DNA from: Enterobacter sp. JBIWA008
Lineage (GTDB): Bacteria > Pseudomonadota > Gammaproteobacteria > Enterobacterales > Enterobacteriaceae
Direction: 5' to 3'
Assembly: GCF_019968765.1 (NCBI RefSeq)
Contig: NZ_CP074149.1
Location: forward strand, 4,092,001 to 4,156,000
Length of the DNA stretch: 64,000 nt
The notes under the pieces were generated by a model, which worked only from the letters and a program-made list of their open reading frames with translations, ran no database searches and was not told the origin of the DNA. The position numbers were made by a program, and so were the translations under genes. This document shows, piece by piece, positions 1-10,052 of the stretch. The first letter of the stretch is position 1; each line of letters starts with the position of its first letter.

Positions 1-179
1 CTGCCACTGACGCCAGCTTCCAGGCGACCGCGCCAGACTCGATCATCATGGTTGAGCAGTGGGAAACCGTCGCGCATCTTGAAGCGCACCTGCAAACCCC
101 GCACATGAAAGCGTGGAGTGACGCGGTGAAGGGTGACGTGCTGGAAACCCACATCCGTATTCTGGAGCAAGGGGTTTAA
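1..179 (+). CDS. ygiN: YgiN-like quinol monooxygenase, C-terminal part
   Basis: Only the last 58 codons are present, read from position 3 to a TAA at 177-179. The sequence MVEQWETVAHLEAHLQTPHM and the ending around ETHIRILEQGV closely match the C-terminus of E. coli YgiN. That protein is a small antibiotic-biosynthesis-monooxygenase (ABM) fold enzyme acting on quinols or menadiol in the cytoplasm. In E. coli the order is mdaB-ygiN-parE; here parE follows about 7.4 kb later, so an insertion separates the two. The 5' part lies outside the window. Confidence 0.88.
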   Translation, partial: ATDASFQATAPDSIIMVEQWETVAHLEAHLQTPHMKAWSDAVKGDVLETHIRILEQGV

Positions 180-183
180 GTTT

Positions 184-217
184 CCCCTCACCCCAGTCCT
201 CACCCACAGGGAGAGGG
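184..217 (+). repeat. Dispersed intergenic repeat, copy 1
   Basis: This is a copy of the CCCTCACC...GGGAGAGGG palindromic repeat that recurs at 7515, 13675, 15681, 18913, 35962 and 41378. It lies just after the ygiN stop codon, between two convergent genes. Its right half (CCCACAGGGAGAGGG) can form a hairpin. Confidence 0.8.
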
Positions 218-229
218 AAGACAGATCCA

Positions 230-257
230 GGCCCGGTGAGCGTCAGCGCCATCGGGC
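230..257 (-). repeat. REP-like palindrome, left flank of the siderophore locus
   Basis: Read on the minus strand, this 28-base palindrome is the same as the element at 7476-7503 except for three or four bases. It has the GCCCGGTGGCG...TTACCGGGCC layout of enterobacterial REP/BIME elements. On the plus strand the stem is followed by a T-rich run, so it could also end ygiN transcription. Confidence 0.72.
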
Positions 258-264
258 TTTGTTT

Positions 265-1152
265 TTAGCTGCTTTTCTTCCCAGGCTTTAACCCGCGATG
301 TAGTTCGTTGATGCGCTTCATCGACCTGATGGTGCGCTGCGGCTCGGTGGCGGCCACGGATAAAATGATCATCTCCAGACACAGCAGCACCGTGCCGTGG
401 AGCGGGATTTTGCCTTTTTCTCCGCCGCGCGGAACGTGGATCACCACGCTGGCCTCCTTGCTGAAACACGAATCAAGGGCGTTGGTCAGCAGGATGGTGG
501 GGATCCCCAGACGTTTTGCTTCGCGCAGTGTGGTTTGCCCTTCCCGATGCGCGGATTTCTGCGCCATCATCACCAGCACGTCACCGCGCTGAAGCGCAAT
601 CAGCTGTTCCGCAAGCCCTATCCCGGTGCGGTTAAGCGGCGTGGCGGGTAACCCCATACGACTGAACAGCCTGGCGGTGTACTCGGCCAGAATGCCTGAT
701 GCGCCAATGCCAAATATGGCGACCTGCCTCGCCTGCGCCAGCAGAGAGACCGCCTGGGCCATCGCGTAGCGATTGTGGGGCTCGGATAACACCTCACAGG
801 TGTGTTGATGCCCCTCCAGCACGAAATCAATGCTCGCGTTGACGTCGCTGGCGAGCGTATTCACCGTGGTGGACATCTTTTCGCTGGAGGTGACCACCGG
901 ACCAAACCACTGCTCCAGCGTTTGCTTGAGATCGCGCAGCCCGGCGAAACCCAGTGCCTGAATGGCGCGGACCACCGTGGCATCCGAGGTTTTCAGTTCC
1001 GCAGCAATCTCCATTGCGGTCTGCTCCATCACCGCTTCGCGGTTGTCATGGATATAGCGTGCAACCTGCAGCAGACGCGGCGTCAGCTGATGCGCTCGCG
1101 CGCGAAAGCGGTCGCCATAGACATCCACGCGCCCTTTCTCTTTGCGGATCAC
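265..1152 (-). CDS. RpiR/MurR-family transcriptional regulator (HTH plus SIS domain)
   Basis: This 295-residue protein has an N-terminal helix-turn-helix of the HTH_6 type (about residues 1-80, recognition region near TSDATVVRAIQALGF). A SIS phosphosugar-binding domain follows (about 130-265), with the glycine-rich start VAIFGIGASG. RpiR-family proteins usually bind sugar phosphates and control sugar or cell-wall recycling genes. Its ATG overlaps the stop of the binding-protein gene by four bases (ATGA), so it is the last, translationally coupled gene of the siderophore ABC operon. A SIS regulator there is unusual. Its ligand and targets are unknown, and control of the same locus is inference from position. 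Confidence 0.85.
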   Translation of the reverse strand: MIRKEKGRVDVYGDRFRARAHQLTPRLLQVARYIHDNREAVMEQTAMEIAAELKTSDATVVRAIQALGFAGLRDLKQTLEQWFGPVVTSSEKMSTTVNTLASDVNASIDFVLEGHQHTCEVLSEPHNRYAMAQAVSLLAQARQVAIFGIGASGILAEYTARLFSRMGLPATPLNRTGIGLAEQLIALQRGDVLVMMAQKSAHREGQTTLREAKRLGIPTILLTNALDSCFSKEASVVIHVPRGGEKGKIPLHGTVLLCLEMIILSVAATEPQRTIRSMKRINELHRGLKPGKKSS

Positions 1153-2102
1153 CGTGTCGCCTCCGGCAGCGGACGCCCGGCAATCTGCGACTGCACCTGC
1201 GCGGCCATCAGCCCTAACGAGGCGAACGAATTCGAGATGGCCTCTTCACGCGAGATCAGCACGTAATGCCCGGTTCGGCAGGCATTCAGGAACTGACACC
1301 AGCCCGGCATGACCGCATCCATCGCCGCCATCTCGTCCTGCGGTTTACCGCCCGTATCCCCGCGCCAGGTGGCGAAGACGAAATCGGCATCCAGCTCCGG
1401 CAGGCGCTCGGCGCTGACGTCGATGCGCCCTCCGTCCGGGATGTTCTCAATCAGCGGCGGGAATTTGAATCCTGCGTCGCGCAGCACGCGGCCCAGCGAG
1501 TGGTAGCTGTGCATGGCGTTTATCTTTCCCTGATTCGCCTGAATCACGGACACGGTCACCCTGCTGGTATCAACAGTCGCCTTCAGCGCCTTAATCTGCT
1601 CCTGATAGCGCCGCTCCAGAACCTTGAGCCGCGCCTGCGTTCCCGTCAGCTGAGCCAGCTTGCGGTAGATCTCCGGCGCGCCGCCGTCGAGATGATCGAT
1701 GCTTACCGTCGGGGCAATTTTCGCCAGCTGTTCCACCGGGGTGTTGCGGGTCGGCTCGGTAACGATCAGGTCAGGCTTTGCGGCGGCGATGGCTTCAATG
1801 TCGATATCGGCCGTACCGATAAATTTAATGTCGGAATTATCGAAGTCGACGCCGGTCAACATGCCGCTGGAGCGCAGAAAGTGGCTGCCGTCCGGCCGGG
1901 TGCGGCCATGGCTTGCCACCGGCGGCACGCCAAGCTCAATCAGCGGAATGGTGATATCCAGATCGTGCAAGGAGACAATTCGTTTCGGATGAACCGGCAC
2001 CACCACTTTTCGGTTCAGATCGTCAGTAAACGTCTGCGTCGGCTCCGCCGCACCTACCGCGAACCCCACCAGCAACAGCATCGAAAACATTACGCGCATC
2101 AT
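1149..2102 (-). CDS. Ferric-siderophore ABC transporter, periplasmic binding protein
   Basis: This 317-residue protein has a cleavable signal peptide ending about AVGAA at residues 15-19 and no lipobox. It is followed by a TroA-like helical-backbone binding fold. The beginning FTDDLNRKVVVPVHPKRIVSL is the usual start of FecB/FepB/FhuD-type proteins, and DIDIEAIAAAKPDLIV is the typical first-lobe motif. It would carry ferric siderophore from the outer-membrane receptor to the permease. It starts six bases after the permease stop and overlaps the regulator start. The siderophore cannot be told from sequence. Confidence 0.88.
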   Translation of the reverse strand: MMRVMFSMLLLVGFAVGAAEPTQTFTDDLNRKVVVPVHPKRIVSLHDLDITIPLIELGVPPVASHGRTRPDGSHFLRSSGMLTGVDFDNSDIKFIGTADIDIEAIAAAKPDLIVTEPTRNTPVEQLAKIAPTVSIDHLDGGAPEIYRKLAQLTGTQARLKVLERRYQEQIKALKATVDTSRVTVSVIQANQGKINAMHSYHSLGRVLRDAGFKFPPLIENIPDGGRIDVSAERLPELDADFVFATWRGDTGGKPQDEMAAMDAVMPGWCQFLNACRTGHYVLISREEAISNSFASLGLMAAQVQSQIAGRPLPEATR

Positions 2103-2108
2103 AGTCCC

Positions 2109-3149
2109 CTAAAATCTGTCCCGACGCTGCCAGAGCAGCAGCAGGAAAAACGGTCCGCCAATCAATGAAATCACAATTCCCGCCGGCAGCTGCAGCGGGA
2201 GGAATGCCAGACGTCCGACGTTATCCGCCAGCAGCACCAGCAGCGCGCCCAGCACGGCGCTTCCCGTCAGGAGTGCCGTTTGCCCACCGCGCAGCAGCAG
2301 GCGCGCCATATGCGGGGCAATCAGCCCCACGAAGCCTATACTGCCCACGCACGAGACGCAGACCGCCGTCAGCACCACCGGGGCGAGAACCCGCAGCAGC
2401 GCCAGCCGGGTTATGCGCACGCCAAGGCCCGCAGCGGCCTGATTGCCGAGCAACGCCACGTCCGCTGCCCGTGCGGTAAACAGCAGCAGCGCAAAAGCGG
2501 GGGCAGCCCAGAGCGCGGCTAACCCCACCAGCGTCCAGTTTGCCGCATGCAGGCTTCCCGCCAGCCACAGCATCGCCGTCTGCACGTCCCGCACGTCGGC
2601 GGTGGTGATAAAGACGCCCATTGCCGCGGCAAATGCCCACGACACGCCGATGCCGATCAGGATGAATCGCGGGCGCGAGATATCGCGCGCCAGGGCGATA
2701 ACCAGCAGCGCGGTAAGCAGCCCACCGGTCATGCCGACCAGCGGACGCCAGGCCAGGCCCAGCGCCGGGAACTGAAAAATCAGCAGCAGTACCGCCGCGC
2801 TACAGCCCTCCTTCACGCCGATTAGCCCGGGGTCAGCCAGACCGTTGCGGGTGATGGACTGCATTGCCGCCCCTGCCATACCGAGCATCGCGCCGCACAG
2901 CACCGCCATAAGCAGGCGCGGCAGGCGGATATCCATCACGATGTAGCGCGTCTCCGCCGTCAGACTCTCAGGAGAAAACAGCGCGCGCCCGATGGCGGAG
3001 GTGGGAATGGGCAGAGAACCGTGCGTCAGGCCAAAGCCCAGAAGGCTTAGCGCCACCAGCGCTAAAAGGGTCAGGCACGCCAGCGCCCTCGGGCGAACCC
3101 GCGCCGATAAACGGCCAATGCGGATCGCGCGGAATCCGGCCCGGTTCAT
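2109..3149 (-). CDS. Ferric-siderophore ABC transporter permease, second subunit (FecCD family)
   Basis: This 346-residue polytopic inner-membrane protein is of the FecCD/BtuC type, with many hydrophobic segments. The family motif is recognisable in GSIGFVGLIAPHMARLL near residue 270, the region that contacts the ATPase. The open frame extends upstream to 3545, but the ATG at 3147-3149 overlaps the stop of the preceding permease by four bases. It gives the normal family length, so it was chosen as the start. It pairs with the adjacent permease to form the channel. Confidence 0.9.
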   Translation of the reverse strand: MNRAGFRAIRIGRLSARVRPRALACLTLLALVALSLLGFGLTHGSLPIPTSAIGRALFSPESLTAETRYIVMDIRLPRLLMAVLCGAMLGMAGAAMQSITRNGLADPGLIGVKEGCSAAVLLLIFQFPALGLAWRPLVGMTGGLLTALLVIALARDISRPRFILIGIGVSWAFAAAMGVFITTADVRDVQTAMLWLAGSLHAANWTLVGLAALWAAPAFALLLFTARAADVALLGNQAAAGLGVRITRLALLRVLAPVVLTAVCVSCVGSIGFVGLIAPHMARLLLRGGQTALLTGSAVLGALLVLLADNVGRLAFLPLQLPAGIVISLIGGPFFLLLLWQRRDRF

Positions 3150-4129
3150 TTGAACATCCTCGATGCCATAAAGATGAACACGGGCGCGCCGACCAGGGCA
3201 GTCATAATGCCGGTTGCCAGCTCCCAGGGCGTAAACAGCGTGCGGGCGGCGATATCCGCCAGCAGCAGAACCAGTGCGCCGCACAGGGCAGACAGCGGCA
3301 CCATCACGCGTAAATCGACCGACACCAGACGGCGAATGAGCTGCGGCACGACCAGGCCGATAAAACCAATCGGCCCGGCGATAGAGACGGCCGCGCCGCA
3401 GAGCAGCGCGATGGCCAGCAGTGCAAGCAGGCGGGTTTTCAGCAGCGACACGCCAAGCCCCTGCGCCATCCGGTCTCCCAGCGCCAGCATGTTGAGCGAG
3501 GGCGACAGTCCGATAGCGAGAACAAAACCGGCTGTTGCCGCCCAAAGGGCGCTCCGGAGCGTCTGCACGTTGATCCCGGCCAGATCCCCTGCCAGCCAGG
3601 TGCGCATGGCGAGCAGCGTCTGTTCATCGAGGATTAACACCGCGGCGGTAATCGACGAGGCAAACGCCGACATCGCCACGCCGCACAGCGTGACCTTCAT
3701 CGGCGTAAGCCCGGTGCGGCCGGACGAGGAGAACATCAGCACCAGCAAAAACAGCGCGGCGGCACCGGCGGTGGCAACGAGCGGGCGACCAAACGGCAGC
3801 GACAGCCCAAGCGCGCTGGCGATCACCACCGCCAGCGCTGCCCCGGCGTTGAGCCCCAGAATATGCGGCTCGCCGAGCGGGTTGCGGATAACGGACTGCA
3901 GCAGCACGCCCGCCACCCCGAGCGAGGCGCCCGTTACCATCGCGGCGCAGAGGCGCAGCAGTCGTAATTTGATAATGACGTTATGGTCGAAATTGCGCGG
4001 GTCGAAATGAAAGAATGCCTCCACCACCGTCTGCGGGGCGATAAAGCGTGCGCCGATGCCCAGGTGCATAATCGCGCCCAGCGCCAGCAGCAACAGAAAG
4101 ATCGGGAAGGCCAGAGTGGAGCGCATCAT
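3146..4129 (-). CDS. Ferric-siderophore ABC transporter permease, first subunit (FecCD family)
   Basis: This 327-residue polytopic inner-membrane protein belongs to the FecCD family. It shows the motifs VTGASLGVAGVLLQSVIRNPLGEPHILGLNAGA (shortened: GVAGVLLQS and NPLGEPHILG) and GPIGFIGLVVPQLIRR. Its ATG overlaps the ATPase stop by four bases and its stop overlaps the next permease start by four bases. The three membrane components are therefore translationally coupled. It forms a heterodimer with the neighbouring permease. Confidence 0.9.
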   Translation of the reverse strand: MMRSTLAFPIFLLLLALGAIMHLGIGARFIAPQTVVEAFFHFDPRNFDHNVIIKLRLLRLCAAMVTGASLGVAGVLLQSVIRNPLGEPHILGLNAGAALAVVIASALGLSLPFGRPLVATAGAAALFLLVLMFSSSGRTGLTPMKVTLCGVAMSAFASSITAAVLILDEQTLLAMRTWLAGDLAGINVQTLRSALWAATAGFVLAIGLSPSLNMLALGDRMAQGLGVSLLKTRLLALLAIALLCGAAVSIAGPIGFIGLVVPQLIRRLVSVDLRVMVPLSALCGALVLLLADIAARTLFTPWELATGIMTALVGAPVFIFMASRMFK

Positions 4130-4938
4130 GGCTGAACGGTACCCTGGCGAAACGGCATAAAGAACGGTTTGCCGGTCAAGGGGTTAATGGACATATGCAC
4201 GTCCACATCAAACACCGCTTTGATCAGCTCCGGCGTGCAGGCATCGCCCTCATGCAATACGCCTTCAACTTTTCCCTGGCGTAAAAAGACCAGCGAATCG
4301 CCGTAGTTCACGGCGAAGTTGAGATCGTGCAGCACCACCACCACGGTACGTCCGTGCTGGCGGGTCAGGGCGTGCAGTAGTTCCAGGATCTCCACCTGAT
4401 AGCGGAGATCGAGAAACGTCGTGGGCTCGTCAAGCAGGATATAAGGCGTTTGCTGCGCCAGCGCCATGGCGATCCAGCAGCGCTGGCGCTGGCCGCCGGA
4501 TAAGCTTTCCACCGGCATATGGGCAAAGTCTGTAGTGCCGGTCAGGCGCAGGGCCTCTTCTACCGCCAGTTCGTCCTCGTCGCTCCACTGACGCATAAAG
4601 TTCTGCCAGGGAAAACGCCCGCGCGAGACCAGTTCAAAAGCGGTTAATCCTTCCGGCAGCAGCGGAGACTGCGGGAGAATGCCAAGCTGACGGGCGACGG
4701 CTTTGGTCGGCTGCTCGTGGATCGCCTTGCCGTCGAGAACTGCAGCGCCGCCAAGCGGCAGAAGCAAACGTGCAATGGTGCTCAGCAGCGTGGATTTTCC
4801 GCAGCCGTTGGCCCCTACCAGCACCGTCATTTTCTGCTGTGGGATCGCAAGGGAGATATCATCAACGATGATTTTTTTCTGATAGCCCGCAGAGAGGTTC
4901 TCCAGAACCAGTCCCGGTTGTTTTGTGTTGTGAGCCAC
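4126..4938 (-). CDS. Ferric-siderophore ABC transporter ATP-binding protein
   Basis: This 270-residue ATPase has Walker A GANGCGKST at about residues 42-50. The signature LSGGQRQR starts at about 146, Walker B is YILLDEPT at about 166-173, and the H-loop histidine is in VVVLHDLNFAVNYG. The closest families are FecE, FepC and FhuC. It is the first gene of the leftward five-gene operon. Its promoter region carries an AT-rich Fur-box-like sequence at 4973-4991. Confidence 0.92.
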   Translation of the reverse strand: MAHNTKQPGLVLENLSAGYQKKIIVDDISLAIPQQKMTVLVGANGCGKSTLLSTIARLLLPLGGAAVLDGKAIHEQPTKAVARQLGILPQSPLLPEGLTAFELVSRGRFPWQNFMRQWSDEDELAVEEALRLTGTTDFAHMPVESLSGGQRQRCWIAMALAQQTPYILLDEPTTFLDLRYQVEILELLHALTRQHGRTVVVVLHDLNFAVNYGDSLVFLRQGKVEGVLHEGDACTPELIKAVFDVDVHMSINPLTGKPFFMPFRQGTVQP

Positions 4939-4972
4939 GTGAATGCCAACGTAATAAAAAAGCGCAATAAAT

Positions 4973-4991
4973 ATAAATAAAAATCATTCTC
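4973..4991. promoter_or_regulatory. Fur-box-like sequence before the ABC operon
   Basis: The 19 bases ATAAATAAAAATCATTCTC agree with the Fur consensus GATAATGATAATCATTATC at 13 of 19 positions, best in the AATCATT half. It lies about 35 bases upstream of the ATPase start codon, where Fur would block transcription when iron is plentiful. Confidence 0.55.
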
Positions 4992-5201
4992 TTTTGAGAG
5001 TTTGACGCTGCGCTGTGTAGTAGTCAAGAGAAGAAATACCCTGAAAAGACCAGGTGTAAGCCTGATGAAAAAAGAATACGAATTGTCTTACTAAAACTTT
5101 AATTTCAACAAGTTAATCATTACTCCGCTGCGTTTATCCGCACGGTTAAACGCTGTAGCCGATTTTTTCTTTTTTTCATTTACTACTACATTCTCGCATG
5201 A

Positions 5202-5220
5202 TTGAATGATTCTCAATTAC
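5202..5220. promoter_or_regulatory. Fur-box-like sequence before the receptor gene
   Basis: The bases TTGAATGATTCTCAATTAC contain the AATGATTCTCA core common in enterobacterial Fur sites, although only 11 of 19 positions fit the strict consensus. The site lies 45-120 bases upstream of the two possible receptor start codons. Confidence 0.5.
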
Positions 5221-5324
5221 ATGTCCGATGCCCGCTGTGGCTAACGGACAGAGCGTAAAGGGCAATGACTCACACATTTTTCCGCGAAACGTCATTCGCG
5301 GAATATTTCGGGATAACAGATGTA

Positions 5325-7466
5325 ATGGCTACGTTCACACCTTCACTCTCTGGTGTAAAAGGGCGCGCGCTCTTTTCACTGCTGTTTATGGCGCCGCTGG
5401 TGCAGGCAGCAGATAACACCGCGGCTAAAGACGGCGAAACCCTTACCGTCACCGCCGATCCAAATACGGCGGCGGAGGCCACGAATGGCTATCAGCCGTT
5501 GAATACCTCCACCGCCACGCTAACCAACATGCCGATGCTGGATATCCCGCAGGTGGTCAATACCGTCAGCGATAAAGTGCTGGAGGATCAGCATGCGACC
5601 ACGCTGGATGAAGCGCTCTATAACGTCAGCAACGTGGTGCAGACCAACACCCTGGGCGGTACGCAGGATGCCTTCGTGCGCCGCGGGTTTGGCGCGAACC
5701 GCGACGGCTCGATCATGACCAACGGCCTGCGCACCGTCCTGCCGCGCAGCTTTAATGCCGCAACCGAGCGCGTGGAGGTGCTGAAAGGCCCGGCCTCGAC
5801 GCTTTACGGCATTCTCGATCCGGGTGGCCTGATCAACGTCGTCACCAAACGCCCGGAGAAGACCTTCGGCGGTTCCGTTTCCGCCACCTCCTCCAGCTTT
5901 GGCGGCGGCACCGGACAGGTCGATGTTACCGGCCCGATTGACGGCACGCGCCTGGCGTATCGCCTGACGGGCGAATATCAGGACGAGGATTACTGGCGTA
6001 ATTTTGGCAACGAACGCAGCACCTTTATCGCCCCGTCGCTCACCTGGTTTGGCGATGATGCCACCGTGACCGTCCTCTATTCGCATCGCGACTATAAAAC
6101 GCCGTTCGATCGCGGAACGATCTTCGATCTCAACACTAAAAAGGCCGTCGACGTCGATCGCAAAACCCGCTTCGACGAGCCGTTTAACGTCACCGACGGG
6201 CAGTCCGATCTCGCCCAGCTCAACGCGGAATATCGCCTCAGCAGCCAGTGGACCGCGCGGTTCGACTACAGCTACAGCCAGGATAAATACAGCGATAACC
6301 AGGCCCGCGTGATGGCCTACGATTCAAAAACCGGCAACCTGACCCGCCGCGTGGATGCGACCCAGGGCTCGACCCAGCGCATGCACACGACGCGCGCGGA
6401 TCTGCAGGGGAACGTGGATATCGCCGGCTTTTATAATGAGATCCTGACCGGCGTGTCGTATGAGAATTACGATCTGCTGCGTACGGACATGATCCGCTGT
6501 AAAAACGTGAAGGACTTCAATATTTACAACCCGAGCTACGGCAATCTCGGCAAGTGCACCACCGTCTCGGCATCCGACAGCGATCAAACCATTAAGCAGG
6601 AGAGCTACTCCGCCTACGCGCAGGACGCGCTGTACCTGACCGATAAGTGGATCGCCGTTGCCGGTCTGCGCTATCAGTATTTCACCCAGTATGCGGGGAA
6701 GGGCCGTCCGTTTAACGTGAATACCGACAGTCGCGACGACCAGTGGACGCCGAAGCTGGGTCTTGTTTATAAGCTCACCCCGGCGGTCTCGCTGTTTGCC
6801 AACTACTCCCAGACGTTTATGCCGCAGTCGTCCATTGCGAGTTACATCGGCGACCTGCCGCCGGAAACGTCGAATGCGTACGAAATAGGCGCTAAATTCG
6901 ACCTTTTCGAAGGCATTACCGCCAATATCGCGCTGTTTGATATCCACAAGCGCAACGTGCTGTACACCGAAAGTATTGGTGGTGAAACCGTCGCCAAAAC
7001 CGCGGGCCGCGTGCGCTCTCAGGGCGTTGAAGTGGATCTTGCCGGATCGCTAACCGAGAACACCAACATTATCGCCAGCTACGGCTATACCGACGCGAAG
7101 GTGCTGGAAGACCCGGACTATGCGGGCAAACCGCTGCCGAACGTGCCGCGTCATACCGGCTCCCTGTTCCTGACCTACGATATTCACAATGCGTTTGCCG
7201 GAAATACCCTGACGCTGGGCGGCGGCGGGCACGGCGTAAGCCGCCGTTCCGCAACTAACGGTGCGGATTATTATCTGCCGGGCTATTTCGTTGCGGATGC
7301 GTTTGCGGCGTACAAGATGAAGCTACAGTATCCGGTGACGCTGCAGGTGAACGTGAAAAACCTGTTTGATAAGACCTACTACACGTCGTCCATTGCGACC
7401 AACAACCTGGGCAACCAGATTGGCGATCCGCGCGAAGTGCAGTTTACGGTGAAGATGGATTTTTGA
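5325..7466 (+). CDS. TonB-dependent ferric-siderophore receptor
   Basis: This is an outer-membrane gated barrel of about 713 residues. From the ATG at 5325 the product begins with a signal peptide (hydrophobic ALFSLLFMAPLVQA then ADN). A TonB-box-like ETLTVTAD follows, then a plug domain (about residues 50-200, with ERVEVLKGPASTLYG and GGLINVVTKRPE). A 22-strand barrel ends in the terminal aromatic KMDF. It resembles hydroxamate-type receptors (FhuA/FcuA/FpvA subfamily), but the siderophore cannot be assigned. An in-frame ATG at 5265 would add 20 residues before the signal peptide. The later start fits export better, although neither start has a strong Shine-Dalgarno sequence. It is divergent from its ABC partner operon. 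Confidence 0.88.
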   Translation: MATFTPSLSGVKGRALFSLLFMAPLVQAADNTAAKDGETLTVTADPNTAAEATNGYQPLNTSTATLTNMPMLDIPQVVNTVSDKVLEDQHATTLDEALYNVSNVVQTNTLGGTQDAFVRRGFGANRDGSIMTNGLRTVLPRSFNAATERVEVLKGPASTLYGILDPGGLINVVTKRPEKTFGGSVSATSSSFGGGTGQVDVTGPIDGTRLAYRLTGEYQDEDYWRNFGNERSTFIAPSLTWFGDDATVTVLYSHRDYKTPFDRGTIFDLNTKKAVDVDRKTRFDEPFNVTDGQSDLAQLNAEYRLSSQWTARFDYSYSQDKYSDNQARVMAYDSKTGNLTRRVDATQGSTQRMHTTRADLQGNVDIAGFYNEILTGVSYENYDLLRTDMIRCKNVKDFNIYNPSYGNLGKCTTVSASDSDQTIKQESYSAYAQDALYLTDKWIAVAGLRYQYFTQYAGKGRPFNVNTDSRDDQWTPKLGLVYKLTPAVSLFANYSQTFMPQSSIASYIGDLPPETSNAYEIGAKFDLFEGITANIALFDIHKRNVLYTESIGGETVAKTAGRVRSQGVEVDLAGSLTENTNIIASYGYTDAKVLEDPDYAGKPLPNVPRHTGSLFLTYDIHNAFAGNTLTLGGGGHGVSRRSATNGADYYLPGYFVADAFAAYKMKLQYPVTLQVNVKNLFDKTYYTSSIATNNLGNQIGDPREVQFTVKMDF

Positions 7467-7475
7467 CGTAAAAAA

Positions 7476-7503
7476 GCCCGGTGGCGCTAACGCTTACCGG
7501 GCC
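7476..7503 (+). repeat. REP-like palindrome, right flank of the siderophore locus
   Basis: This 28-base element reads GCCCGGTGGCG, then a short centre, then TTACCGGGCC. It lies nine bases after the receptor stop. It is the inverted partner of the element at 230-257 and has the layout of enterobacterial REP sequences. Confidence 0.75.
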
Positions 7504-7514
7504 TACGATCCATT

Positions 7515-7547
7515 CCCTCTCCCGGCGGGAGAGGGTTAGGGTGAGGG
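7515..7547 (-). repeat. Dispersed intergenic repeat, copy 2
   Basis: This is a full copy of the CCCTCACC...GGGAGAGGG repeat in the orientation opposite to copy 1. It sits two bases after the end of parE, between convergent genes. Confidence 0.82.
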
Positions 7548-7549
7548 CA

Positions 7550-9445
<1,896 letters not shown>

Positions 9446-9470
9446 TTAAACTAGCAATTCGCATTGATTG

Positions 9471-10052
9471 TCAGTGGCTGTGCAGTCCAAGAAAATCGAC
9501 AATCTGGGTGAAATGATTCTCAAAGCCCGTGAAAGCATGGTTTCCGCCCTCTTCTATAGTCTGGCGGCAGGAGGCGTAATACGCCACTGCCTGGCGGTAA
9601 TCCAGCACTTCATCACCCGTCTGTTGCAGCAGCCAGATGAGATCCGGCGCCTCAAGCGGGTCGACCTGCATAACTTTGAGATCGTAAATATGGCGTGACT
9701 CTAGCACATATTGCTGCCCGGTGTAGGGGTTCTCGTTTTCGCCAAGAAAGTCCCTCAGCAGCTCAAATGGCCGTACCGCCGGATTAACCACAACGGCGGG
9801 CAGCATGAAGCATTGTGAGAGCCAGGTGGCGTAATACCCGCCCAGCGATGAACCGACCACACCAAAGTTTTCGCCGCCGTGCGCAAGCACAATAGATTCC
9901 AGCATCTCCGCGGCCTCTGCCGGGTAAGGCGGCAGCTGCGGGATAATCATCTCAACGTCGGGATGATGCTCGCTCAGCCACTGGCGAAACTGTGTCGCTT
10001 TTGCGGAGCGTGGCGAGCTGTTGAATCCGTGCAGATAAAGGAGCGTAGACAT
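9471..10052 (-). CDS. yqiA: Esterase YqiA (alpha/beta hydrolase)
   Basis: This 193-residue protein of the UPF0227/YqiA family begins [16 protein letters not shown] and carries the nucleophile elbow GSSLGG near residue 75. The family hydrolyses short acyl esters; the physiological substrate is unknown. The ATG at 10050-10052 overlaps the cpdA stop (ATGA) and was preferred to a TTG one codon earlier. It belongs to the nudF-yqiB-cpdA-yqiA-parE leftward gene string, as in E. coli. Confidence 0.94.
   Translation of the reverse strand: MSTLLYLHGFNSSPRSAKATQFRQWLSEHHPDVEMIIPQLPPYPAEAAEMLESIVLAHGGENFGVVGSSLGGYYATWLSQCFMLPAVVVNPAVRPFELLRDFLGENENPYTGQQYVLESRHIYDLKVMQVDPLEAPDLIWLLQQTGDEVLDYRQAVAYYASCRQTIEEGGNHAFTGFENHFTQIVDFLGLHSH

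Larger units (their letters stand above)
4939..5324. other. Divergent intergenic control region of the siderophore locus
   Basis: This stretch of nearly 390 bases separates the ABC operon from the TonB-dependent receptor and holds no convincing gene. It is far more AT-rich than its surroundings. It contains two Fur-box-like sequences, one near each gene (4973-4991 and 5202-5220). The middle part shows no recognisable feature. Confidence 0.7.

Noticed and set aside
3150..3545. Extension of the second permease up to 3545
   Set aside because: The added 132 residues lie inside the preceding permease gene in another frame and are not permease-like. The ATG at 3149 has a coupled overlap.
3150..4010. 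Open frame of 286 codons opposite the first permease
   Set aside because: The high-GC permease gene makes the opposite strand open. The permease has family motifs and operon coupling, and this frame has neither.
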